64,000 nucleotides of DNA. Source: Viridibacterium curvum (GTDB taxonomy: Bacteria > Pseudomonadota > Gammaproteobacteria > Burkholderiales > Rhodocyclaceae). Every line of letters starts with the position of its first letter. The stretch's first letter is position 1. Positions 54,373 to 62,900 of the stretch are shown piece after piece. The notes beneath the pieces were generated by a model that was given only the letters and a program-made list of their open reading frames with translations, was not told the origin of the DNA and did not search any database. A program made the position numbers and the translations under genes. The stretch is from contig NZ_BAABLD010000015.1 in the NCBI RefSeq assembly GCF_039544165.1, positions 1 to 64,000 of the forward strand, written 5' to 3'.

Positions 54373-55818
54373 ATGGAAGAGGCCCGCCAGCTGTTCCTCA
54401 ACGCATGCGATCACCTGGCGGCAAAGCGTCCGGCAGATGCGGAAGTCCTGTTGCGCAAGGCCCTGCTCCTGGTACCCGGGCGCCCGTCTCTGCTCCTCAA
54501 CCTCGCTGCCGCGCTGATTGCTCAGCAACGCCACCAGGAAGCCCTGTCACTGTGTGTGGATGTCTGCGAGCAACAACCCGACAACGCTGTTGCCTGGATG
54601 AATCGCGGCCTCTGCGAACTGGCGCTCGATGACGAACCCGCTGCCCTGCGCAGCTTGCAGACAGCCTGCCAACTCGATCCGGATAATCATGAGGCACACA
54701 GCAATCTCGCCGTGGTTTTGTCGCAACTGGGCCAGGACTTTGCCGCGCTTGAGGCCAACACACGCGCCACGACCCTGTGCCCGAACGACGCAGAGCTGCT
54801 GACCAGTCAGGGCACCCTGCTGCGTGCCGTCAATCGACTCGATGAAGCGAAAGCTGCGCATGAACACGCCATCGCGCTAGATCCCATGTGTGTCAATGCG
54901 CACTGGAACCTCTCTCTTGTCGAACTCACTCGCGGCAACCATGCCAGAGGTTTTGCACTGGCCGAATGGCGCTGGCGCGACCCCGCCTTCATCGCCCGTA
55001 CGCCCATGCCCTCGTCGCCACGCTGGGATGGGCGCAGCTCGCTAAAAGGTCAGCGCCTGCTGCTCGTTGCAGAACAAGGGCTGGGCGATACGCTGCAGTT
55101 CTGCCGGTTTGTCAGCCACCTGCAAGCGCAGGGTGCAGATGTCGCCATCCAGGTGCAGTCCGCGCTATGCGAATTGCTGACCAGTCTGCTGTGCCCCGTA
55201 CACGATCTGGCAAAGACGCCTCCTGCGCATGACTTGCATTGCCCTTTGATGAGTCTTCCCGGACTGTTGAACGTCACCACGGAAAACACCCCCGCGCACG
55301 TTCCCTACCTGACGCCTCCCGCGGAGCGCGCAGCCGTCTGGCAAGCTCGCCTGGGGCCCAAGCACCAACGCCGCATCGGCCTGGTCTGGCGCGGCAACCA
55401 GGCCCTGCGCAGCGGCCGCAGCCGCTCACTGCCAGTCACCCTGCTGGCCCCCCTGCTGCGCGACGACATCGAGTTCTTCTCGCTACAGAAGGAATTGGGC
55501 AGCGCTGACATCCAATGGCTTGCGCAACACCCACAAGTACGGAGCTTTCACGACAGCCTCCGGGATTTCGCAGACACCGCAGCGCTCATGGCCTGCTGCG
55601 ATCATGTCATCAGCATCGATACGTCTGTTGCACATCTTGCTGGCGCCATGGGCAAGCCCGCGTCAATCATGCTGATCCACGCCGCAGACTGGCGCTGGGG
55701 ACAGCAATCGATACAGGGCAATCGCTGCCCCTGGTATCCGACATTGCAGCTGTTTCGTCAGGCCAAGCCTGGCGACTGGCATGGCGTGATACAGGCCGTC
55801 GCGCAGACACTTTCATGA
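54373..55818 (+). CDS. TPR protein with C-terminal glycosyltransferase-like domain
   Basis: The 481-aa protein has about five tetratricopeptide repeats (1-190), seen in repeated A-x-x-x-L-x-P-D-N/x-x-A patterns such as ACQLDPDNHEAHSNLAVVL. The C-terminal part (about 225-481) resembles GT-B glycosyltransferases of the family 9/41 type found in TPR proteins: LLLVAEQGLGDTLQFCRF, IGLVWRGNQ, SLQKELG and ISIDTSVAHLAGAMGKP. It could glycosylate protein or lipid, or be a non-catalytic relative. It is 13 bases after proB, and the next gene overlaps it by four bases. The substrate is unknown. Confidence 0.82.
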   Translation: MEEARQLFLNACDHLAAKRPADAEVLLRKALLLVPGRPSLLLNLAAALIAQQRHQEALSLCVDVCEQQPDNAVAWMNRGLCELALDDEPAALRSLQTACQLDPDNHEAHSNLAVVLSQLGQDFAALEANTRATTLCPNDAELLTSQGTLLRAVNRLDEAKAAHEHAIALDPMCVNAHWNLSLVELTRGNHARGFALAEWRWRDPAFIARTPMPSSPRWDGRSSLKGQRLLLVAEQGLGDTLQFCRFVSHLQAQGADVAIQVQSALCELLTSLLCPVHDLAKTPPAHDLHCPLMSLPGLLNVTTENTPAHVPYLTPPAERAAVWQARLGPKHQRRIGLVWRGNQALRSGRSRSLPVTLLAPLLRDDIEFFSLQKELGSADIQWLAQHPQVRSFHDSLRDFADTAALMACCDHVISIDTSVAHLAGAMGKPASIMLIHAADWRWGQQSIQGNRCPWYPTLQLFRQAKPGDWHGVIQAVAQTLS

Positions 55819-56567
55819 TGCTGATAACCGATCCCTTCTTCTACCTCGCCGCGATTCCGGCCGTCCTGCTCACGGGCATATCGAAAGGGGGCTTTGCGGG
55901 CGGGTTGGGCGTTCTGGCCGTTCCACTCATGGCGCTGGCCATTCCAGCGCCACAAGCGGCCAGCATCATGCTACCCATCCTGTGTCTGATGGATCTGGTC
56001 GGCAGCTGGAGTTACCACAAGCACTGGGATTACAGCCTGCTGCGCCGTCTGATGCCCGGTGCGGTGCTGGGTATCGCGACCGGCTGGCTGTTATTTCGCC
56101 GCATGGATGGCGCACTGCTCGCACTGATGATTGGCGTGCTTGCAATCCTGTTCGCCCTGCAACGCCTCGCCGGTTACCAGCCCAAGGGCGCCAAATGGTT
56201 GCCAGATGGATTCAGCGGCACGCTCTGGTCCGCCCTGTCAGGCTTCACAAGCTGCCTCGCGCACGCCGGTGGTCCGCCCATCATGGTCTATCTATTGCCC
56301 AAGCAGCTCGACAAAACGACGCTGGTCGCCAACCTCACGCTGTTCTTCGCTCTGGTCAATTACATCAAGCTGGTGCCGTATGCCGAACTGGGTCTGCTTG
56401 ACGCACGCAATCTGGGCACCTCGCTGGCACTCGCGCCTCTCGCACCCATCGGTGTCTACCTCGGCATCTGGCTGCACAAGCGCATCGACGAGAAGCTCTT
56501 CTACACCCTCAGCTACCTGTTCCTGTTGGTCACGGGCGCACGCCTCATCTGGCAGGCCCTGACGTAA
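55815..56567 (+). CDS. TSUP (TauE/SafE) family membrane permease
   Basis: The 250-aa integral membrane protein has about seven to eight hydrophobic helices and the two-half layout of TSUP proteins: LLTGISKGGFAGGLGVLAVPLMAL in the first half and GFTSCLAHAGGPPIMVYLLP in the second. The family exports or imports organosulphur or organic acid anions (sulphite, sulphoacetate, taurine). No sulphur-metabolism gene is adjacent, so the substrate is unknown. The ATG overlaps the previous stop (ATGA), with a second ATG three bases later. It is the last gene of the rplU-to-permease run. Confidence 0.9.
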   Translation: MMLITDPFFYLAAIPAVLLTGISKGGFAGGLGVLAVPLMALAIPAPQAASIMLPILCLMDLVGSWSYHKHWDYSLLRRLMPGAVLGIATGWLLFRRMDGALLALMIGVLAILFALQRLAGYQPKGAKWLPDGFSGTLWSALSGFTSCLAHAGGPPIMVYLLPKQLDKTTLVANLTLFFALVNYIKLVPYAELGLLDARNLGTSLALAPLAPIGVYLGIWLHKRIDEKLFYTLSYLFLLVTGARLIWQALT

Positions 56568-56571
56568 CAGA

Positions 56572-57678
56572 TCAGTGGTGCGACAACAGCAACCAGCCAC
56601 CCACAGCGGCCAGGCAAGCTGCACCACCCACCAGCATGGGCGTTGCGCGCAGACGGCGTTCGCGCTTCTTCGGTTGAGGAGTCTGCTGACGCATCTCGCG
56701 CATCAGCGTGGCATCGTCTTCATTGATGCGGAAACCCTTCATCTCGTCACGCATTGAACGGGTCATTTCCGCAGTGAATGCCGGTGAAGCCACCGGCTCC
56801 CGGCGCGGCAACTGGCAACCACACGCCGCACAATGCGCACCGGTGCTCTGGCGGTGTCCGCATTGGGGGCAGCGCGTTTCCGGCCTGGCGGGCGCGGCGA
56901 CGGTCTCCTGCCCCAGCTCAGCCGCGTACGCAGCCTCGATGTCCGATGCCAGTCGCTCGGAGCGCTCAGGCGCCTTCGACACCGGCTTCGCCGATTGCGT
57001 CGGAGCAAAGGTCTTGGGGGGAATCGGCGGGGGCACAAGATCAGCCTCGCGCTGAGCAGCCGCCCCCATGATGTCGGTGGCCAGCGGATTGCCGACCTGC
57101 TGCAGATCGATCTGCGTCTGCATGAAGCTGCTGTAGCTCTGGTCTTCGGCAAGAACCTGACTGGCCGTCATGCTGCGCATGGCCTGGTTCAGCGAGTCCT
57201 GCTCGATCTCCAGCTCAACCTGCATGCCGATGCGCGCCAGTTCTGCAATGTAGCGCGCACCCACTTCAGCAGTCACAGCGCGCTTCAGCACCGCTTTGCC
57301 GCCCGCAAACAAACGTACGACTTGCGTGGCATCCAGTGGCAAGCGGCGGGGTACGGAGCGCATGACCTGATCACGCGAGAAGCCCGCGAGCGTCTTGCCC
57401 CAGAAAACGACCTTGAAACGAATATCGGGGTTGCCATCCACGGCAAGCGCATGCAAAGGCTCCATGCGCCCTTGCATGCCCATGCGAGCCAGCTCGGTGA
57501 TGTAAGGCTGAGCCGCCTCCGGACCAACGGCTTTCTTGAGAACAGCACGCTCACCCGAGAACATGCGCTCAATCTGCGCATCAGTCAGTTTGAAACGCAT
57601 CTGCGCAGCCTTGCGCACGTCCTGCGCCTGGAAGCCATCCATCAGCTCCCCGCAGAAAACGATGCGGAACATATCCAT
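56572..57678 (-). CDS. Zinc-ribbon membrane-anchored protein with duplicated N-terminal domain
   Basis: The 368-aa protein has two copies of a domain of about 65 residues (3-68 and 88-152). Each starts with an (F)(R/K)(I/V)VF(C/W)G(E/K) strand and contains AVLKxAV and ITELARMGMQ or its equivalent. An unstructured Pro-rich segment follows, then a zinc ribbon with CPQC (270-273) and CAAC (283-286). A basic stretch and one membrane helix (346-365) close the C-terminus, so it is tail-anchored with the domains in the cytoplasm. I do not know a function. The start at 57678 has an AGGAGGT site. It is convergent with the TSUP gene, four bases away. Confidence 0.75.
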   Translation of the reverse strand: MDMFRIVFCGELMDGFQAQDVRKAAQMRFKLTDAQIERMFSGERAVLKKAVGPEAAQPYITELARMGMQGRMEPLHALAVDGNPDIRFKVVFWGKTLAGFSRDQVMRSVPRRLPLDATQVVRLFAGGKAVLKRAVTAEVGARYIAELARIGMQVELEIEQDSLNQAMRSMTASQVLAEDQSYSSFMQTQIDLQQVGNPLATDIMGAAAQREADLVPPPIPPKTFAPTQSAKPVSKAPERSERLASDIEAAYAAELGQETVAAPARPETRCPQCGHRQSTGAHCAACGCQLPRREPVASPAFTAEMTRSMRDEMKGFRINEDDATLMREMRQQTPQPKKRERRLRATPMLVGGAACLAAVGGWLLLSHH

Positions 57679-57972
57679 CCTCACGACCTCCTGAAATCCC
57701 GCGTCCCGTGATCGCTGCACGGCACAGATCTATTGCTTTGGTTTAGCCAAAGCTTAGCTGCGGAGGCTCGCATACTGTTACTGCGCTGCGCAAGCCTGAG
57801 CGTCAGAACGATAAGTGGCCGGGCTCGCGGGATTGACGGAGTACAAAATGGGGCGCCCGTCGAATATCGCGCAGCATTCGACAGCTTTTCAGGCGTGTAT
57901 GCCCGACGCGTGTGCGTCGGCGCCAGCGAGCGCAGGTAGCAGGCAATCCGTTTGCTCGGTACCGGGCAAGGA

Positions 57973-59874
57973 TCAGCCCTGCAGGCTCGCTGCGATCAGG
58001 CGCAGCACCTGCGGGTCTTCGATGGTCGTGAGATCCCCCGGATCGCGCCCCTCGCAGAGCGCCTGTATGGCACGCCGCAGCACCTTGCCGGATCGCGTCT
58101 TGGGCAGCGCGCCCACGATATGTACGCGCGCCGGGCGGGCCACCGCGCCAAGCTGCTTGTCGACCAGAGCGAGGATGTCTTTCTCCAGTGCCTCGCGCTG
58201 GGCCTTGCTCTCGCCTCTGGAAGCATCGCGCAGCACAGCAAACGCGACTGCCACCTGTCCCTTGAGCTGATCGGCCATGCCGACGACGGCGCATTCGGCG
58301 ACCGCCGCGTGGCTGCTCACTGACTCTTCGATCTCGCGCGTGCCGAGTCGATGCCCCGCCACATTGATGACGTCATCCGTGCGACCGAGGATGAAGGTGT
58401 AACCATCGTCGTCGCGGATGCCCCAGTCAAAAGTCGAGTACACCTGCTTGCCGGGCACGGCCGTGAAGTATGTGCTGACGAAGCGCTTGTCGTCTCCCCA
58501 CACGGTCTGCAGGCAGCCGGGCGGCAGCGGCGGCACGATGGCCACGACGCCTTTCTGGTTGGTGCCGACCTCCTCGCCCGTCTCGATATCGAGCAGGCGT
58601 ACGTCATAGCCGTACATGGGCATGCCGGGGCTGCCGAACTTGCGGGGCGTTTTCTCGATGCCGTGCGCAACGGTGAGGATGGGCCAGCCGGTTTCGGTCT
58701 GCCAGTAGTTGTCGATGATGGGTCGGCCAAGTCCTTCGCTGATCCACCTGGCTGTCGGCTCGTCGAGCGGCTCGCCGGCGAGGAACAGGGCGCGCAGGCT
58801 GGACGTGTCGTACTTCGTGAGCCAGGCCGGATCCTGCTTCTTGAGCACACGGATCGCCGTCGGCGCCGAGAACATCACGGTCACCTTGAAGCGCTCGACA
58901 AGCTGCCAGAGGATGCCCGCATCAGGGCAGATCGGCAGGCCTTCGTACATCAAGGTCGCCATGCCAGCGAGCAAGGGGCCATAGATGATGTAGCTGTGCC
59001 CCACCACCCAGCCGATGTCGCTGCTGGAGAAATAGGTCTCGCCCGGCTTGCCGCAGTAGATGTATTTCATCGACGCGGCGAGCGCCACGGCATAACCACC
59101 CACATCGCGCTGCACGCCTTTCGGCTTGCCCGTGGTGCCCGAGGTGTAGAGCGTATAGCTCACTTCATTGGATTCCAGCCAGGTGACCGGCACTTCGGCG
59201 TTGATGTGCTGCAGACGCAGTGCGGCGTAATCGACATCACGCCCCTCGACGCGCGCGAACGGAGTGAGCTTGCGGTCGACCATCAACACATGCGCGGGCT
59301 TGTGTTCGCTGCGCTCGATGGCTTCGTCCAGCGCCGGCTTGTAGGGCACGACCTTGCCACCGCGTGAGCCAGCATCGGCGGAAATGATCAGCTTGGGTGC
59401 CGCGTCTTCAATGCGGCTGGCAAGGCTCAGCGCAGCGAAGCCACCGAACACTACCGAGTGGATCGCACCGATGCGCGCGCAGGCATACATGGCAATCGCC
59501 GCTTCGGGAATCATCGGCATGTAGAGCAACACCCGGTCACCGCGCGACACGCCAAGCTGCTGCATAATCGCTGCCATGCGCATCACCTCCTTGTGCAACT
59601 CGCGGAAGCTCAGGATGCGTTCGGAGTTCGTCTCGGTCGACACATGGATCAACGCGGGCTTGTCTGCCTGCGTGGCGAGATGTCGGTCGATGCAGTTGTA
59701 GCAGAGGTTGGTTTCACCGCCGACGAACCAGCGCGCGAAGGGTGGCCTGCTGTAGTCGAGCACCTTGGTGAAGGGCTTGTTCCAGTAGATCAGGCTGGCC
59801 TGCTCGCCCCAGAAACCTTCGCGGTCGTTGATCGACCACTGGTGGAATTCACTCAAGCTATGGATGGCTTTCAT
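57973..59874 (-). CDS. prpE: Propionate-CoA ligase
   Basis: The 633-aa adenylate-forming enzyme activates propionate to propionyl-CoA, feeding the methylcitrate cycle. It belongs to the acetyl-CoA synthetase group: YTSGTTGKPKGVQRD (AMP-binding), YWQTETGWP, DDVINVAGHRLGTREIEES and the catalytic lysine in KTRSGKVLRR. SEFHQWSINDREGFW at the N-terminus is typical of PrpE. The ATG at 59874 has AGGAGA upstream. It is the last gene of the leftward prpBCDE operon, separated from prpD by a 191-base repeat-bearing gap. Confidence 0.95.
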   Translation of the reverse strand: MKAIHSLSEFHQWSINDREGFWGEQASLIYWNKPFTKVLDYSRPPFARWFVGGETNLCYNCIDRHLATQADKPALIHVSTETNSERILSFRELHKEVMRMAAIMQQLGVSRGDRVLLYMPMIPEAAIAMYACARIGAIHSVVFGGFAALSLASRIEDAAPKLIISADAGSRGGKVVPYKPALDEAIERSEHKPAHVLMVDRKLTPFARVEGRDVDYAALRLQHINAEVPVTWLESNEVSYTLYTSGTTGKPKGVQRDVGGYAVALAASMKYIYCGKPGETYFSSSDIGWVVGHSYIIYGPLLAGMATLMYEGLPICPDAGILWQLVERFKVTVMFSAPTAIRVLKKQDPAWLTKYDTSSLRALFLAGEPLDEPTARWISEGLGRPIIDNYWQTETGWPILTVAHGIEKTPRKFGSPGMPMYGYDVRLLDIETGEEVGTNQKGVVAIVPPLPPGCLQTVWGDDKRFVSTYFTAVPGKQVYSTFDWGIRDDDGYTFILGRTDDVINVAGHRLGTREIEESVSSHAAVAECAVVGMADQLKGQVAVAFAVLRDASRGESKAQREALEKDILALVDKQLGAVARPARVHIVGALPKTRSGKVLRRAIQALCEGRDPGDLTTIEDPQVLRLIAASLQG

Positions 59875-59940
59875 GCTTGTCTCCTTCTGTGGGCCTTGCC
59901 AGGGGCATCCCTTTTTCTTGGGTCTCCGACCGCTGCTGTT

Positions 59941-60043
59941 CCCTCCCCCTCGGGGGAGGGTGCCGCTGTGCGGCGGGAGAGGGGCTAGCTGTGCATCCCA
60001 CCTCTCCCGCCCCTGACGGGGCACCCTCTCCCCGGGGAGAGGG
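59941..60043. repeat. Palindromic repeat cluster between prpD and prpE
   Basis: Two palindromes flank a larger imperfect inverted repeat. CCCTCCCCC-TC-GGGGGAGGG is at 59941-59960. A perfect 20-bp palindrome CCCTCTCCCCGGGGAGAGGG is at 60024-60043. Between them GGGTGCC...GGCGGGAGAGG faces its near complement. It resembles dispersed REP/BIME-type intergenic elements. In the mRNA it would form a strong hairpin that could stabilise prpD or reduce prpE. Confidence 0.75.
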
Positions 60044-60065
60044 AACGGCAACGAGCGGGCCGAAA

Positions 60066-61517
60066 TCAAATCACATACAGATCCACATACTCATTCACCG
60101 CCATCGCCTCCAGCTTTGCCTGATCCAGCGACACCGCCAGAATCGCGTCCTGTTGCTTCTTCGGAAACTGGCGTGCGAGGTTGGTGCGGAACTTGGCCTC
60201 CAGCAACGGAATGCCATCCTTGCGACGACGCTTGTGGCCGATGGGATACTCGACGTCGATCTCGTCGAGCTTGCTGCCATCGTTGAACTCCACCGTCAGC
60301 GCATTGGCGATGCTGCGCTTCTCGGGGTCGTGGTAATCCTTCGTGAATTGCGGGTCTTCGACGCAGACCATCTTCTCGCGCAACTCATCGATGCGCGGGT
60401 CGTGCGCAATGCTGTCCTCGTAGTCACCCGCCGTGAGGCGACCGAACAGGATGGGCACAGCCACCATGTACTGCACGCAGTGATCGCGGTCGGCCGGGTT
60501 GTTGAGCGGGCCCTTCTTGTCGATGATGCGGATGCAGGCCTCGTGCGTGCGGATCGTGATGCGGCGGATGTCCGCAGCCGTCTTGCCACGCTGCCTGAGC
60601 GCACCGTGAATCGTCATCGCCGCCTCCACCGCTGTCTGGCTGTGGAACTCGGCCGGGAAGCTGATCTTGAACAGCACGTTCTCCATCACGTAGCTGCCAT
60701 ACGGGCGCTGGAACTTGAACGGCTGGCCGCGGAACAATACGTCGTAGAAGCCCCAGGTCTTCGCACTCAGCACCGAGGGGTAGCCCATCTCGCCGGTCTT
60801 CGCGATGAGCGCCAGGCGCACGGCGCGGCTGGTGGCATCGCCCGCCGCCCAGCTCTTGCGCGAACCGGTGTTCGGCGCATGGCGATAGGTGCGCAAGCTT
60901 TGTCCATCGACCCAGGCGAGCGAAACGGCGTTGATGATTTCGTCGCGCGTCAGCCCCAGCATCTGTGCAACCACCGCAGTGGAAGCAACCTTGACCAGCA
61001 CCACGTGGTCAAGCCCCACCTTGTTGAAGCTGTTTTCCAGCGCAATGCAGCCCTGGATCTCATGCGCCTTGATCATACCGGTCAGCACGTCGCGCATGGT
61101 CAGCGGCTTCTTGCCCGCAGCGATGGCATTGCGGCTGAGCCAGTCGGCCGTGGCGAGAATGCCACCGAGGTTGTCGGACGGATGCCCCCACTCTGCTGCG
61201 AGCCAGGTGTCGTTGAAATCGAGCCAGCGGATCATGGTGCCGATGTTGAACGCGGCCTGGATCGGGTCGAGCTGGAACTGCGTACCCGGCACCTTCGCGC
61301 CGTTCGGCACCACCGTCCCCGGCACCACGGGCCCGAGCAGCTTGGTACAGGCCGGATACTCCAGCGCTTCGAGACCGCACCCCAGCGTGTCGATGAGACA
61401 GTTACGTGCCGTCTCGTAGGCGAGCGAACTCTGGACCTGATAGTTCATCACGTAATCGACGATGTCGACGAGCACCTGATCGGGTTCGGGGCGGATGTTC
61501 GAGATGTGTGCGGACAT
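60066..61517 (-). CDS. prpD: 2-Methylcitrate dehydratase PrpD
   Basis: The 483-aa enzyme removes water from 2-methylcitrate to form 2-methyl-cis-aconitate. It is the iron-independent MmgE/PrpD type: IVDYVMNYQVQSSLAYETARNCLIDTLGCG, WLDFNDTWLAAEWGHPSDN and HAPNTGSRKSWAAGDATSRA. It uses the PrpD solution rather than the AcnD/PrpF pair found in many other betaproteobacteria. The ATG at 61517 follows AGGAAA. It lies downstream of prpC across a short gap carrying an inverted repeat. Confidence 0.96.
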   Translation of the reverse strand: MSAHISNIRPEPDQVLVDIVDYVMNYQVQSSLAYETARNCLIDTLGCGLEALEYPACTKLLGPVVPGTVVPNGAKVPGTQFQLDPIQAAFNIGTMIRWLDFNDTWLAAEWGHPSDNLGGILATADWLSRNAIAAGKKPLTMRDVLTGMIKAHEIQGCIALENSFNKVGLDHVVLVKVASTAVVAQMLGLTRDEIINAVSLAWVDGQSLRTYRHAPNTGSRKSWAAGDATSRAVRLALIAKTGEMGYPSVLSAKTWGFYDVLFRGQPFKFQRPYGSYVMENVLFKISFPAEFHSQTAVEAAMTIHGALRQRGKTAADIRRITIRTHEACIRIIDKKGPLNNPADRDHCVQYMVAVPILFGRLTAGDYEDSIAHDPRIDELREKMVCVEDPQFTKDYHDPEKRSIANALTVEFNDGSKLDEIDVEYPIGHKRRRKDGIPLLEAKFRTNLARQFPKKQQDAILAVSLDQAKLEAMAVNEYVDLYVI

Positions 61518-61528
61518 GGTTTTTTCCT

Positions 61529-61598
61529 GCGTAGGGTGCGCACCGCGCACCATGGAGATGGACAATTCGTGACAACAGTGCGCAGTGCGCACCCTGCG
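61529..61598. repeat. Inverted repeat between prpC and prpD
   Basis: Arms of about 21 bases, CGTAGGGTGCGCACCGCGCAC (61530-61550) and the complement of CGCAGGGTGCGCACTGCGCAC (61578-61598), match at 19 of 21 positions with a 27-base loop. GTAGGGTGCGC-type elements are dispersed repeats in many proteobacteria. The prpD ribosome site lies immediately beside it. Confidence 0.75.
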
Positions 61599-61599
61599 A

Positions 61600-62772
61600 T
61601 CAACGCCGCTCTTCGATGGGCACGAACTTGAGGTTTTCAGGCCCGATGTAGTTCGCGCCGGGACGGATGATCTTGTTGTCGAGGCGCTGCTCGATCACGT
61701 GCGCGGCCCAACCCGTGGTGCGCGCGATCACGAAGAGCGGCGTGAACATGGCGGTAGGCACGCCCATCATGTGGTAGCTCACCGCGCTGAACCAGTCGAG
61801 GTTGGGGAACATCTTCTTGGCGTCCCACATCGTCGACTCGATACGCTCGGCAATGTTGAACATCTTCATGTCATGCGAGGCAATGGACAGACGGCGCGCA
61901 ACTTCCTTGATGACCTTGTTGCGCGGATCGGACACGGTATAGACCGGATGACCGAAGCCGATCACCACTTCCTTGTTCTCGATGCGGCGACGGATCTCGG
62001 CCTCGGCCTCGTCGGGCGTATCGAAGCGCTTCTGGATCTCGAAAGCCACCTCGTTGGCACCGCCGTGCTTCGGGCCACGCAGCGCGCCGATAGCGCCGGC
62101 CACGCAGGAATACAGATCGGAGCCCGTGCCCGCAATCACGCGTGCGGTGAAAGTCGAGGCGTTGAACTCATGCTCGGCATAGAGGTTCAGCGAGGTGTGC
62201 ATCGAGCGCTTCCACAAGCCGCTGGGCGTGCGCCCATGCAGAAGGTGCAGGAAGTGACCGGCAATGGTGTCTTCGTCGTTCTCTGTCTCAACGCGACGGC
62301 CGGAGTGACTGAAGTGATACCAGTAGAGCAGCATCGAACCGAGGCTGGCGAGCAGGCGATCGGCGATGTCGCGCGCGCCCGAGGCATGGTGATCGTCTTT
62401 CTCAGGCAACAGGCATCCCAGCGTCGACACGCCTGTGCGCATCACATCCATCGGGTGGGTGGAGGCCGGCAGCTGTTCGAGCACCGTGCGCACTGACGAA
62501 GGCAGGCCACGCAGCATCATGAGCTTGTTCTTGTAGGCCGCGAGCTCTGCCGTGGTCGGCAGCTTGCCGTGGATGAGCAGGAAGGCGAGCTCTTCGAACT
62601 CGGTCGCCTCCGCCACATCGAGAATGTCGTAGCCACGATAGTGCAGATCATTGCCCGTTCGGCCGACCGTGCACAAGGCCGTATTGCCGGCCACCACGCC
62701 GGACAGCGCGACGGACTTCTTCACCTTGGGCGCGCTCGATGTGGCGGCTTCTGCAAGAGGGTTGGCGTTCAT
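61600..62772 (-). CDS. prpC: 2-Methylcitrate synthase
   Basis: The 390-aa enzyme condenses propionyl-CoA with oxaloacetate. It is a short citrate-synthase-fold protein: ALSGVVAGNTALCTVGRTGN, LHYRGYDILD, GALRGPKHGGANEV with the catalytic His, and GFGHPVYTVSDPR. The latter two and the length mark the PrpC group rather than housekeeping citrate synthase. AGGAGA precedes the ATG. It lies 128 bases after prpB. Confidence 0.95.
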   Translation of the reverse strand: MNANPLAEAATSSAPKVKKSVALSGVVAGNTALCTVGRTGNDLHYRGYDILDVAEATEFEELAFLLIHGKLPTTAELAAYKNKLMMLRGLPSSVRTVLEQLPASTHPMDVMRTGVSTLGCLLPEKDDHHASGARDIADRLLASLGSMLLYWYHFSHSGRRVETENDEDTIAGHFLHLLHGRTPSGLWKRSMHTSLNLYAEHEFNASTFTARVIAGTGSDLYSCVAGAIGALRGPKHGGANEVAFEIQKRFDTPDEAEAEIRRRIENKEVVIGFGHPVYTVSDPRNKVIKEVARRLSIASHDMKMFNIAERIESTMWDAKKMFPNLDWFSAVSYHMMGVPTAMFTPLFVIARTTGWAAHVIEQRLDNKIIRPGANYIGPENLKFVPIEERR

Positions 62773-62900
62773 CGAAAGTCTCCTGGGTTTGCGGGGTGCT
62801 GCGTGCTGGTTGAAGTACAGGTGTCGGGGCTGAGGCTGGGGCTGCGCGATGCCATCTTCATCATGGTTCGCGATTCATGACGTGACGCTGACAATCCGCA

